Source of the DNA: Durusdinium trenchii
Lineage: Eukaryota; Sar; Dinophyceae; Suessiales; Symbiodiniaceae
Direction: 5' to 3'
Assembly (NCBI GenBank): GCA_963970005.1
Contig: CAXAMN010008557.1
Location: forward strand, 1,241,934 to 1,305,933
DNA length: 64,000 bases
Part shown: piece after piece, positions 1 through 10,800 of the stretch
Layout of the letters: every line of letters starts with the position of its first letter
Position numbering within the stretch: position 1 is the stretch's first letter
The notes under the pieces: model-generated
Databases searched by the model: none
The model's input: the letters and a program-made list of their open reading frames with translations, nothing else
What the model was told of the DNA's origin: nothing
Program-made: the position numbers and the translations under genes

Positions 1-3000
1 GAAGGATTTTTAGATGCCCTGGACGATGTCTTTTGGGTATATGATGATCAAAACTTCTCGTGGTTCCAAAGGAGATTCCAAGGAAGAAGAGCCAGAAAAG
101 GCAAAGGAAAAGGAAGAAGAAAAGGAAAAGGTAAAGGAAGATCAGGCCGCAGATTTTTCAGACCTCGTGGAAAAGGAAAAGGAAAGAGACGAGGAAAAGG
201 CCATTTTGCTGATGAGCAACAGACAACTTATCCAGAAGAGTACTTTGAAGAGAATCCTTATGAGGACACTTGGGAGTCAAACCAAGTAGCATATGATGCC
301 ATTCTTGCCGAAGATATGAATGACTATCTTCAAGGAGAATATGATGATGCCAATGACTTTTGGCAACAGCTTGAAGAAGCATGGTTTTCCCACAAAGGAA
401 AAGGAAAAGGCAAGAGAAAAGGCAAGAAAGGAAAAGGAAAAGATAAAGGAGATGGCAAACAAGATGCAAACTATGCAAATCAACAACAGCCACGTTCTCT
501 GCCTGCACCTTCAAGATCTTCACAAGCATCAGGAGGTCAACAAGGTTTCTTTGCACATTGTGTGACAGCAGCAGCTGAAGTCCATGACAGTGAGGTGAAC
601 TTGCTGTCAGGCATGATGACCTCATGTCAAGATGAAGCTGACTGCGCGGTCAACAATGGTGGGACGATCTTCAATGGCATGGGTGCCCCTGTGAGGTACT
701 CTTTGTCAAAGGAGAGGCGCACAAAGGCTCCTGATGGCTTTGCGCTTATGAGCGCTGAGGAAGAAGTGAAGGAGATGCAGGCCATTTCATTTTTGACTGA
801 GAATCGCTTCCCGCCAACTATTGCAATCCTGGACATTGGATGCACTAGAGCTATGGGATCAAGGCGAGCAGTCGACCATTTTTGCAACTATGTCGAAAAT
901 CACCCAGATTGTGGATTATGGTACTCTTTTGAGTCTACCAAGAGCAAGTTTTACTTTGCCAATTCCCAGAAGGCGACTTGCTCTCAGAAACTGGTGATTT
1001 ACATGTATGATCGTGCATGGACGATCCACCATACAGAGTTCGACATAGTGGAAGAAGGAGAAGTCCCTTTGCTTATGAGCTTGCCACAGATGAGGAACTT
1101 AGGTTTTGAACTCAGGCTGACACCTCAACATGCTTATCTGACATCGGTGCCTCTTGGTATCAAGTATTTGGAGTTGAAGGTTGCAGCCAGTACTCATCTT
1201 GTCTTGGACTTCCAAGATATTGCATGGTATCTGTCTGACGTGAATTTGCAGACTCGGCGCGAGAAGAGTTTTTACTCTCACTTCACTCACTCTGAATATG
1301 GTCATATTTCTGTTGACCTCAATAGTGATGAAGATGTAGCTGAACATGCATATCCTGTGGTTGATTACTGGGAAGTAGATGTTCACAAGAGAGAACTGAT
1401 ACGTCACCACAAGGATTATAGAAAGATTCTGTTTCCAGCAACTAAGTCCTGTCCTGTAGACACTGACTTACTGGAAGACTTGCGACTGACAATCATCAAG
1501 AAGAAGAAAGGAGGAGAAGAAATCAAGAAGCTAGATGATTGGCGCAAGGCAAAATGGAAGGACCTACAAATTGGCTATGAATGGCGTGGTAGAACAATTT
1601 TTAAGTTCAAACCAGATGCCAAAATTCCAGATCTAAAGATCAGGAAGGCTGGCATTGAGCACCGTGGCATTGGTGATCCCGATGCAGTGGTGCGCTCCTC
1701 CTCAGAGAAGGTTCCCATTGCAAAGGACAGGGAACCAGGCTTCCCGTCAGAGAAGGAAGGTGCACCAGCCAGTGCTGCGGAAAAGCCCGCGCCGCCAAAG
1801 TTTCGGTATACTTCCAAGGGTTTTGATCCATTTTGGAAGGGACACAAGTCGAAACCATCTGAGCCTCAGAATGATTTAAAGGGTGATGATCTTGAGGAGT
1901 ATGCTCCCTCAGAACCACCTGAGAGGCCAGAAGGTGAACTTGTAGAAATTCCTAAAGCATCAAAAGGACCATCAAGTGATAAACATGAACCACTTGAACC
2001 AGGTGATGGCGCTCTTGAGCCTAGGCGGATTTCAATCCCATTACCTGGTAGTGAAGTTGTTGCAATGACACCGGCGTATAGGAAGATGTTACAGAGACTG
2101 GAGGACAAGGTAGAGCTTTATAAGCTTCATGTGAAGCACTACCATATGAGTCCTACTCAGTTTCGTAGACGTGTTTCTATGTTGAAGCTTCCTGACTCTG
2201 TTTTAGAGAAGTATGAATCAGTTGTAAGGAACTGCCGTGTTTGTAACACTTCAGTGGCACCTCCGCCACGAGCCAGAGTCTCCGGTATTAGAGCTTCATG
2301 TTTTGGCGATGTTGTTTTTGCTGATCATTGTGAGGTTGAACTTCACAAGAACAAGTATATCATCTTACTTGTTCTTGATGGTGCCACAAATCTTCTCTGG
2401 GCTACGGCACAGAAAGACCTCATAGATCAAACCACCATCCAAGCATTGAGGCAGTGGTCTGATGAGAACAACTGTGTTCCGAAGGCCATCGTAGGAGACG
2501 AAGCCTTTTTCACCGATGCTTTTGTTGAATACTACAGGTTCCATGGTATACAACAATGTCCTTGTGGGCCAAGAACTCCTTGGCCGAACCGAGCAGAGAC
2601 AGCTGTACGTTTGTTCAAACGTATGTGGCATGTTATGAAGGTAGATCTGGATGACCCACGTTTTCGTGGTGTTACGGTCAGAGAAGTGGTCAAGAAGGTA
2701 GTTTGGGCAAGAAATTGTCAGTTGACTATCAGTGGATATTCACCAATAGAGATAGCAACTGGAAGACGTCCACCAGATCTTTTTGACCTTGAGACCGCAA
2801 GCCCTGAGCAATTGTCAGCTAATGCCGCCGCACAAGATCGTACAAATTTGGAACTACAACGTGTGGCTTTGAGAGCTCATCAAGAAGCACGACAAGCTCA
2901 GGACCTTCGAGCAGATCTTGCAAGAAGGACTATGCCAAGTGACGGTCCTTATTTCCAAGGAGAGAAGGTTTTTGTTTGGACTCAGGATTCATCAAAGTTC

Positions 3001-6000
3001 AAGGATAAAGGACGTTGGGTTCGTGCCACAGTACTTGGACAAGAAGGAGCTATGGTCCAAGCCAATACTGGTAAGGCAGTGATACGTGTGAATCAGTCAA
3101 AGGTTAGACGCGATCACGATGAGTGGCATGATGTTTCCATACCGGCATTAGACGATGAGAATCCGGAGAACTTACGTGAAGATCACGAACTGTATGTTGA
3201 TGCCGAATTTGGAGAACAGTCCTTTTTCTTCTGTAATGATGATCATCCTGATGTTGTTGAGTTACTTCATGGAAACAGTGGATTATCTTGGTTCCTTTCA
3301 AAGAATGGTGTTAAAGTTGCATCTCCTATGGATTTCAAGGCAGGATACAACTTTTCCACTATGAAGGGTCAAGATGGTATTTGGCAGCAACTTGAGAGAT
3401 TGCAGCCACACTGTGTAGTGATCAACAACCCTTCTCCCAAACAGAACAGAGCTTCTATTTGGTTGCTATGTTGTAATGTGATTGAGTGGCAGTTGAGAAG
3501 GAAGAAACATGTGTTTGTGACTGTTCCCAAAGGAAACAAGTTTTGCTTGTTTTTGCAGAAGTTCATTTCTTCGTTGAAGGATCCGATTTTTAACTTTGAT
3601 GTGAATATGAATTGTTTTTGTTTTTGTCCGAAGGGAATGAGTTACGTGACAGTCTTCCACTCCTATGCATCCTGCCAAGGATGGAAAGGTATTGGTGACT
3701 GTTCATTTCAAGCTAAAACAGTGCAAGCCACTAGAAGCAACCAGTACTTCAAGGATCCTGACTGGAAGAAGTTTCCGTTCTCATTTTTGGTTGAGATGAA
3801 TCGTTTTCTTCCTTATAGTGAGACTTCCGACAAGCGTCAAAGTTTCCTTATTGAAGATCTTCTGGAGAATTATGACTCTGGAAGTTTGTGTGGAACAGCT
3901 CTTTTGTTAGAAAGAGAAGCTCATCAGTCAATTTTGTTGAATTCCGTAAGAACGGAAGAGACGACGGAAATTCCGGTTCCGCTTCGACACATACTACCAC
4001 AAAGGTTTACTACTACTGAACTGATCAGAACCTTGAGGCAGGTAGATGCACTACCTCAGAGATCAGAGTTTGATGTGACAACATCCTCTGATTCTCGAAT
4101 TGTGTCATTGATTCCAGGCCTGAAGGAGATTAGACGAAGAACCTTGCCACAGATGTATTTTGAGAGATGTAAGGTCTATCGTGGTACTTTTGGTAGAGTG
4201 CATCCTCTCTTCAACTCTGAGGATGATGCAGTGTTGATTATGTGGAAGCCAGGAAAATACCATCAGGTTTTCTTTATGTTTGTGTCACAACTGTCTCCTC
4301 ATCATGAACAGTTTTTGGTAGATCATTGGAGTATGATAGTGTATGAAGCAGAGACGACAGGCGCCGTGAAGCGCATTGTGACTCCTGATGAAGTAGCTCT
4401 AGAGGATCCAAAGGATCAACCTCCAGACTACGGACCACCGATGGATGATGATATGGCTTATGAGCCGATTCCCGTCTCGGGGGAACAGCAGTATTTTGAT
4501 CCAGATGATGAAGATATGTATCCGCCTGGTGATGGACCGGGTGGCAACTGTGGACAACCTCCGGGACCACCTCCGACAGGTTCCGTAGCTGGTCCGAATC
4601 AGTTCGGAAATCCCGATGTTCCTTTGGAGCAACTCGGATATCCATCGAGCGATCCGGAAGAGGCAATGCCGGAGATTACGAGTGAATCCCGTCCGCCAGA
4701 TGATCCGGGTCAACCACCGATAGGGTTTCCGAGTGATACAGATCCCGTTCATCCGTTCGTACCGTCGCCAGATTCGAACACGCCGGAGCCAGAACCATAT
4801 GTTCCGGAGAATCGTGAACGTCACAGTAAGCAAATGCGGAAGCTTTCTGTGGACTCAACTGATGCTTTGCCAAAGGCGAAGGTGAAGTTTCAGGTAAAAC
4901 GTTCTAAGGTTCAGTTACCGGGACATGACGAACCTATTCCGGCACCTCCGAAGTCAGTGCCAAGAAGTTTCTTTCCTGGACATTCTGAGAATCCGACAGC
5001 CTCAAGTTCGAATCAGCCACAAGCAGCCGACATTCCCGTGCCTACGAGCACAGTCGGAGACGATGACAATGAGACGATTGATACAAATGAAACAGATTCA
5101 GAACCTATTTTTGATGAAGAAGATGTGAAAGGTTTTGAGAAGGATCCAGACAAGGATCTGGACGATGAGAAAAATCTTTTTGTTAGTTTTGACGATATGG
5201 CTTTTTGTGTCATAAGTCCGAACCAAGCTCCTCCGAGTTTTAACTCGTATGATCCGAAAGGTTTTTCACAGTTCTGCCAGTATCTTGCGAAGACAATGGC
5301 TAAGAAGACGCCAAAGGCAGAGAGTGTGATTACTCCGGAAGTGCTCCGGAAATATGCGAAGGAGATCAAGCAAGCTAAACTAGAGGAGTTTCGCAGCTTT
5401 TTAGACTTTACTGCGATGAAGTATCGAGACCGAAGAAAGCATAAGATCGATAACTATGTTACCGGTCGATGGGTCCTGACTATCAAGATTGACAAAGATG
5501 GTAACTTTAAGAAGTTTAAGGCCAGATGGGTCTGTCGAGGCTTCCAAGATGCCCAGAAATGGGACCTCCAGACGGACTCGCCAACCGCGACCAGGTATGG
5601 TTTTCGCGTAGCATGTCAGCATGCAGCCTCTTCTTTCTGGGACCTGTTACACATCGACTTGAAAACTGCCTTTCTTCAGGGGGAACTTTACGACCTCGAG
5701 CGACGCGTTATTCACGTTCAACTTCCGACCGACATCGGATTGCCTCCGTATCTTGTCGGATTGTGCACCCGTTCCGTGTACGGATTGAGTGATGCGCCTC
5801 GTCGTTGGTGGAATCGACTCGACAAGTTTTTGCACTCACTCGGATTAGTTCCGACTCGAGCCGATCGGTGCACGTACGTTTGCTACTCCGGATGTTTGAG
5901 GGTTCCTAAGGCTGTGAACTACTCATCAGAGGAGATGCCAGCCGAACCGGAACCGGTATCCTTCTACGTAGCAGGTGCGCCGCCAAACGAATTCCACGAC

Positions 6001-7620
6001 ACAGCGGAGGAAGTTCGTAGGTCTTTTCTCTGTGAAGAACGTCTGTTTTCGGTGTGTTACGGAAATAGGTCGGAGAAGACGGTGACGCGTAGCCTGCTTA
6101 AGGCAGAGGATGGAAAATGGACTCCTGTGGTAGATCAGGAACTCCAGAATTTCCTTGACTCTGTAGAGCACAAGGCAGGTTGGCACCAATATGCAGATGG
6201 CCATGCTCAAGTCGCTTATCGCGCTAAAGCTCTTCGCACTCCCGAACCTACGTATTCGCGTTCGCGCTTTTGTTTTCGGACTTCAATAGTTAAGCGTAAG
6301 GGTGTGTGGTGGCTTCTCGAGACAAACAAAGATATCAGAAACGAGAAGAATGCAGTGACGTTAGAGGAAGAAGCTGAAACGCTTGTCAGTCTTTTTCTTC
6401 CTGCAGAACATACGTATACTGTGACACAAACGCCTCAGCTTACACCTGAAGTTGTGGAAGAGTTGCTTGAGCATTTTATGGACCCTGTGCATGGCAGTAA
6501 TTCTAAGAATAGGTCACCCATTGGTATGTGTTGTTTACATGTTGATGATCTTTTTGTGACAGGTAATGATATCTTTTTGAAACAGTTCAAGGATATTGTG
6601 AAGTCACAGTTTAAGATTGGACATGAGGACACAAATGACCTGATGTTTACTGGACAACGTGTTGCTTGGAAGATGCAAGAGAAGACCAAGAAGAAGGAGT
6701 ACATCTCAGTAGAGCAATCCCTTTGTGTTCAGGAATTGACTGAGATTATCATTCCAAAAGGTTTGAAGGATGAGGACAAGTGTGACAAAGACATGCACAC
6801 AGCCTTCAGATCCCTTCTTGGCAGCGTAAACTGGTTACAATCCAGAACACAATTCCAAGCATGCTACCAATTCTCGAGGTCAGCATCAGCATCAGCAGGA
6901 CCTACAATAGGTGATTGCAAGGCCCTGAACAAGCTGTGCAAACAAATCGTGACTGACCCTATGGAGTTACGTTTTTGGCCACTTGAAGGTAGTCCACGTT
7001 TAATTGCTATGCCAGATGCCGCATTCAGGAACAACAGTGACAAATCCTCTCAACGTGCTATGGTTATTTTTATGGGTGAGCAAAGGAAGGCAAAACAGAA
7101 GAACGCCAAAGGCTCACTTATTTTCTTTGAATCATCTAAGATCAAGAGAACAACCCTGTCTACGACTGTTGCAGAGTTGTATGCATTTATGAAGTGTTAT
7201 GGCACTTGCCAAATGCTTAGAGGCTTGATCAAGGACATTACAGGCTACTCTACTGACATTCACATGCGCACTGATGCTAATAATCTTGTGACTACAGCTA
7301 GTACTACTCATGTTCCTGAGCAACAGGAGACTATTCATATGATCCAAATGCTTAGGAAGGAAGCATGCTCTGGTGCAATTGCTGACTTGTCACATATACG
7401 CACTCAGTGGTGTCTTGCTGACTGTCTTACTAAGAAGTCTGCTAGTCCTCAAGCTTTGATAGATGCAGTACGCAGTGGTTGTTTGAAGGAAGTCGACGCA
7501 CATCCACCTTTTAGATCTCTTATTGAACACAAGGCATATTTGCGTGGATGGCTTCCTACAGTATGCACACATGTTGACTTTTCACATGATGTGTTTTATC
7601 TTGGAGATTCTTTGCACTGA
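1..7620 (+). CDS. Ty1/copia-type gag-pol polyprotein, 5' partial
   Basis: The frame is open from base 1 (2539 residues); the first ATG, at 316, is internal. Residues about 25-80 and 130-155 are Arg/Lys/Gly-rich KGKGK runs, probably nucleic-acid-binding gag tail. Next comes an aspartic-protease-like motif, LDIGCTRAMGS (Asp278). The integrase has an HHCC-type finger (His710, His714 region; Cys745, Cys748) and acidic residues Asp775, Asp833 and Glu866. The copia-type reverse transcriptase shows KARWVCRGFQ, HIDLKTAFLQGEL (Asp1886) and HVDDLFVTG (Asp2182, Asp2183). The RNase H has Asp2339, Glu2392, Asp2425 and DCLTKK (Asp2474). The domain order IN before RT is that of Ty1/copia. At over 2500 residues it is far longer than usual copia polyproteins (about 1300-1500), mainly because of about 950 residues between integrase and RT, acidic and Pro-rich around 1460-1720. 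All visible catalytic residues are kept. It ends in TGA at 7618-7620. Confidence 0.93.
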   Translation, partial: EGFLDALDDVFWVYDDQNFSWFQRRFQGRRARKGKGKGRRKGKGKGRSGRRFFRPRGKGKGKRRGKGHFADEQQTTYPEEYFEENPYEDTWESNQVAYDAILAEDMNDYLQGEYDDANDFWQQLEEAWFSHKGKGKGKRKGKKGKGKDKGDGKQDANYANQQQPRSLPAPSRSSQASGGQQGFFAHCVTAAAEVHDSEVNLLSGMMTSCQDEADCAVNNGGTIFNGMGAPVRYSLSKERRTKAPDGFALMSAEEEVKEMQAISFLTENRFPPTIAILDIGCTRAMGSRRAVDHFCNYVENHPDCGLWYSFESTKSKFYFANSQKATCSQKLVIYMYDRAWTIHHTEFDIVEEGEVPLLMSLPQMRNLGFELRLTPQHAYLTSVPLGIKYLELKVAASTHLVLDFQDIAWYLSDVNLQTRREKSFYSHFTHSEYGHISVDLNSDEDVAEHAYPVVDYWEVDVHKRELIRHHKDYRKILFPATKSCPVDTDLLEDLRLTIIKKKKGGEEIKKLDDWRKAKWKDLQIGYEWRGRTIFKFKPDAKIPDLKIRKAGIEHRGIGDPDAVVRSSSEKVPIAKDREPGFPSEKEGAPASAAEKPAPPKFRYTSKGFDPFWKGHKSKPSEPQNDLKGDDLEEYAPSEPPERPEGELVEIPKASKGPSSDKHEPLEPGDGALEPRRISIPLPGSEVVAMTPAYRKMLQRLEDKVELYKLHVKHYHMSPTQFRRRVSMLKLPDSVLEKYESVVRNCRVCNTSVAPPPRARVSGIRASCFGDVVFADHCEVELHKNKYIILLVLDGATNLLWATAQKDLIDQTTIQALRQWSDENNCVPKAIVGDEAFFTDAFVEYYRFHGIQQCPCGPRTPWPNRAETAVRLFKRMWHVMKVDLDDPRFRGVTVREVVKKVVWARNCQLTISGYSPIEIATGRRPPDLFDLETASPEQLSANAAAQDRTNLELQRVALRAHQEARQAQDLRADLARRTMPSDGPYFQGEKVFVWTQDSSKFKDKGRWVRATVLGQEGAMVQANTGKAVIRVNQSKVRRDHDEWHDVSIPALDDENPENLREDHELYVDAEFGEQSFFFCNDDHPDVVELLHGNSGLSWFLSKNGVKVASPMDFKAGYNFSTMKGQDGIWQQLERLQPHCVVINNPSPKQNRASIWLLCCNVIEWQLRRKKHVFVTVPKGNKFCLFLQKFISSLKDPIFNFDVNMNCFCFCPKGMSYVTVFHSYASCQGWKGIGDCSFQAKTVQATRSNQYFKDPDWKKFPFSFLVEMNRFLPYSETSDKRQSFLIEDLLENYDSGSLCGTALLLEREAHQSILLNSVRTEETTEIPVPLRHILPQRFTTTELIRTLRQVDALPQRSEFDVTTSSDSRIVSLIPGLKEIRRRTLPQMYFERCKVYRGTFGRVHPLFNSEDDAVLIMWKPGKYHQVFFMFVSQLSPHHEQFLVDHWSMIVYEAETTGAVKRIVTPDEVALEDPKDQPPDYGPPMDDDMAYEPIPVSGEQQYFDPDDEDMYPPGDGPGGNCGQPPGPPPTGSVAGPNQFGNPDVPLEQLGYPSSDPEEAMPEITSESRPPDDPGQPPIGFPSDTDPVHPFVPSPDSNTPEPEPYVPENRERHSKQMRKLSVDSTDALPKAKVKFQVKRSKVQLPGHDEPIPAPPKSVPRSFFPGHSENPTASSSNQPQAADIPVPTSTVGDDDNETIDTNETDSEPIFDEEDVKGFEKDPDKDLDDEKNLFVSFDDMAFCVISPNQAPPSFNSYDPKGFSQFCQYLAKTMAKKTPKAESVITPEVLRKYAKEIKQAKLEEFRSFLDFTAMKYRDRRKHKIDNYVTGRWVLTIKIDKDGNFKKFKARWVCRGFQDAQKWDLQTDSPTATRYGFRVACQHAASSFWDLLHIDLKTAFLQGELYDLERRVIHVQLPTDIGLPPYLVGLCTRSVYGLSDAPRRWWNRLDKFLHSLGLVPTRADRCTYVCYSGCLRVPKAVNYSSEEMPAEPEPVSFYVAGAPPNEFHDTAEEVRRSFLCEERLFSVCYGNRSEKTVTRSLLKAEDGKWTPVVDQELQNFLDSVEHKAGWHQYADGHAQVAYRAKALRTPEPTYSRSRFCFRTSIVKRKGVWWLLETNKDIRNEKNAVTLEEEAETLVSLFLPAEHTYTVTQTPQLTPEVVEELLEHFMDPVHGSNSKNRSPIGMCCLHVDDLFVTGNDIFLKQFKDIVKSQFKIGHEDTNDLMFTGQRVAWKMQEKTKKKEYISVEQSLCVQELTEIIIPKGLKDEDKCDKDMHTAFRSLLGSVNWLQSRTQFQACYQFSRSASASAGPTIGDCKALNKLCKQIVTDPMELRFWPLEGSPRLIAMPDAAFRNNSDKSSQRAMVIFMGEQRKAKQKNAKGSLIFFESSKIKRTTLSTTVAELYAFMKCYGTCQMLRGLIKDITGYSTDIHMRTDANNLVTTASTTHVPEQQETIHMIQMLRKEACSGAIADLSHIRTQWCLADCLTKKSASPQALIDAVRSGCLKEVDAHPPFRSLIEHKAYLRGWLPTVCTHVDFSHDVFYLGDSLH

Positions 7621-7640
7621 GAGTGAGAGGAGAGAATTCA

Positions 7641-7826
7641 ATGCATGTGTTTTTGTTTGAGAGAAATTTGAATTTCTTTCATGAATTTGTGCCTGCGGCT
7701 CAAATTAGCTTGGCAAGATCAGCACTTTTCTTTCGAAGACTATTGCCCTGCATCGTTGACTACCTGTCATTTCTAAGACTTAGGACACTGGCCTCTGACC
7801 GGTGGACTTTGTATCAACAGAGATGA
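7641..7826 (+). CDS. Possible 61-residue linker ORF between the two large frames
   Basis: A third-frame ORF runs from an ATG at 7641 to a TGA at 7824-7826. Its stop overlaps the first ATG of ORF2 as ATGA (7823-7826). The predicted peptide is hydrophobic and Arg-rich with no family resemblance I recognise. The overlap could allow termination-reinitiation to reach ORF2, or it could be chance, since ATGA is only four bases. I list it because it occupies most of the gap between the two frames. Confidence 0.25.
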   Translation: MHVFLFERNLNFFHEFVPAAQISLARSALFFRRLLPCIVDYLSFLRLRTLASDRWTLYQQR

Positions 7827-10800
7827 CCGGTCAGGGAGCGTCCAGTATGGTCAACATCTTTGAGTATGCTCGAAACTGGTCACAAAAGGTTCCTTGGGGA
7901 CAACCTCAGAACTGGGCAAACCGTTTGAGACGCCCACGTACGCCAGTTGAGTTCCATAGGAACTCAGAGCAGGATGAATTGATCTTAACCGACATTCTTG
8001 CAATGTGTTTGGCACCTGAGAACCATGATAAGTTCAATTTTCGAGTACGGTGGTTCGCAGAGATTGCCAGATACGCTCTTGGCTATGTCACCCAAGAGGA
8101 AGAGGATGAATATGAGAGAAGTAGACAGTTCGTGGCAACAAGAGTCGCGTGGAGGCAAAACGATTATGGGAAGATAGCCACGGGGCTCAACTATATGCTA
8201 CGACATGATCGTTCTCTCGACAGGTTGATGGACAGTAGGGCAATGATAGAGCTTATGCCTCTGATCACAGAGGGAACTGCTCGAATGCCATCACCTTTTC
8301 GTATTTATCCTAATACTTTCTTTGCTATATTGCATAGCGATGAGAAGCAAAGATTTCATTTGGTGATTCGCTTGGACAAGAATGTTTGGTACAACACAGG
8401 CAATCAATACGATATGCCCTTCTCCATGCGTTTGGGAGTGAACCAAGGGCATACAGGACTCACGCATAACATCAGTCCAGAGAAGTTGAATCATAGATTG
8501 ACTTCTATTGAGGCAAGATGTTTGGGACATGTTTTTCATGTTACCAGAAGGGAGAACTGGGCCAGCATTGAGAGGTATGGTTTGATGAGAGACCCTCAAA
8601 GTTGGAATAGAAGGAACAGAGGTGAAGGAAGAGATTATGTTCATTTTATGTACAGCAATCCACAAACTTCACTTTACATTCCTTTAGGCCCAGGTACAGT
8701 GGTTCCAAGAGATTATGGACAGCCTTTGTATGTGAAGCTGAATGTGATTCTTTGGCTTCGGGCTGGACGTCCTCTGTACTTCAGCAACAATGGAGTGGTG
8801 CTTGCACATTGTGATGTAGAGCCCACATACTTGGACATTAGTGTGGATGAACCACAACCACGAGATGCTCCAGAGCCAGCTAAGGAGTTGAGAAATCCTA
8901 AGTCCGCAGAGGAGATGATGGAGCTCATCAATAGTGAGAAGGTGCAACAAGAGAGAGTGCGAGCCTTGTTCACCAGACTATCTATTGACAAGCCATATGC
9001 CAGAGAACTCCTCAGGAGGATTCATGCCGAGGAGCCTGAGACAAAACAAGTTAAGAGGCATATGCTTTTGTGGTTGGACAATTTGGATTTAGGTGCCATC
9101 GCCCGTTTTGTCCAATATGAGAATCATCTTGAACGTGAGTACAATCGGTCACGATTGAGGTCACGTCAGTCGATGTCAGAAGGCCATTATCTTCAAGGAT
9201 GGTCTTTGATTGCACCTAAGGAAATTGATGATCGTGATCCTTGGAGTATCTTAGGCTATAGTACTCCAAAGTTGATTGTCGATGGAGATGGTGTTACCTC
9301 AAGGTCCTTGTTTATGGTTCACCCATTAGTGTTGAGCAAGGATCAGGCAAAACTGGTGAAGGCTGATGAGGAAGTGCTTCGTTTTGATCACATTTGGACG
9401 GACATCACTTCAAAGAGCTCAACAGCCAGGACTTCTGGAGAACCTCAACAAGATGAAGAAGATGACTCTGCTCATGTTGCTGAGCGTGAGATGACATGGT
9501 TCATTCAGAATGTCAACAACCTGGTTCTCAACCCATGGATGGTATATGACATTGGCATGGTATCACTCCATGATCGTGTAGGGACACGTGTACTCCAGAG
9601 CACTGGAGAAGACGTGATCCTCGTGAGGGATTGGGACAGGTTGACAAGGCACCAGAGAGAATATTTTTGTAGAAGGTACAAGTTGCTACGTCCAAGTGTT
9701 TATGGAACAGAGGAAGACCCCAAGACGTATGCACCGAGTTTTGAACCCGGAATTTCTCAGTGGATGGAGTTGGCACAAACTGGATACCAACAGTTTTTCT
9801 TCATCCGTGCTTGGGAGAATGGACGCCGCTGGGCTGAAATTCTGACAGACCATGGCATTTCTTCTGTAGAGCTTTCAAGCTTCTTGGATATGTGCAGAGA
9901 TCCCAAATTGCTGGGTTGGAACTTTGGTATTCCAGAACCTCAGTGGGATAATTTTGGCAATACAGTGGAGGAAGCATTCAACAATCCTTTATTTGCCAGA
10001 TTGCACTATCGCTTCAAGCAGGAGGAAGAGATTGGTCGTGTCATGCACCTTGTGTCAGAACTTGTTTGTGACTTTTTCATCAAGGTGCTTCCCAAGTGGG
10101 TTCTTGACCACTCGATCTTGTGGGAAGAGTTTATGATTTTGGATCCACACACAAAGCTCCCAGTTTACAAGACTTCAGAGGCCGCCTTACAAGCAGAAAG
10201 GAATCCAGAGAAGTATCGTACACATTTTGCTATGAACTTCAAGAAATTCCATTTTTCTGCAAGGATTGTGTGGTATTTGATTGACCGTGACAGGAATCAT
10301 TTAGAGAGTTTTCTTCACAACTCCAACAGTAGATTTGTGCAACATGCATGCTATCAACTTCGTGAGTATGTTCAAGCGCGTGTTGCAGTTTCTGATCCCT
10401 TGTATGAGATGATCAAGAAGGAAGAGTTTGAACGCCAATACAATTCCAAGTTTTTGGAGGCGATTTCTTGCTCTCGTGTTGTAGTTGAGCCTGTAAGTTC
10501 AGGGACGTATGAGCCATCATCGAAGCTGAACTTAAAGGTACTACAAGACATCCTGAAGGGTATCTTCAAGATCCAGAAGGATGAGGAGCTTGCCAAAGAA
10601 CGTGAGGAAGAAGAAGAACAGGCAGCTCAAAACATCTCATACCTGTTGGCAGATGATATGGAGCTTGGTTTTGATGATGATGATGTTCCAGTATGGCGCT
10701 CCATTGTCGACAAGTATAGAGGAGGTGATCAGGTGCTACAGGGAGAAGCTGTGAAGATTACTCACCTGTTCAGGGATCAAAAGGACAATGAGAAGGCGAC

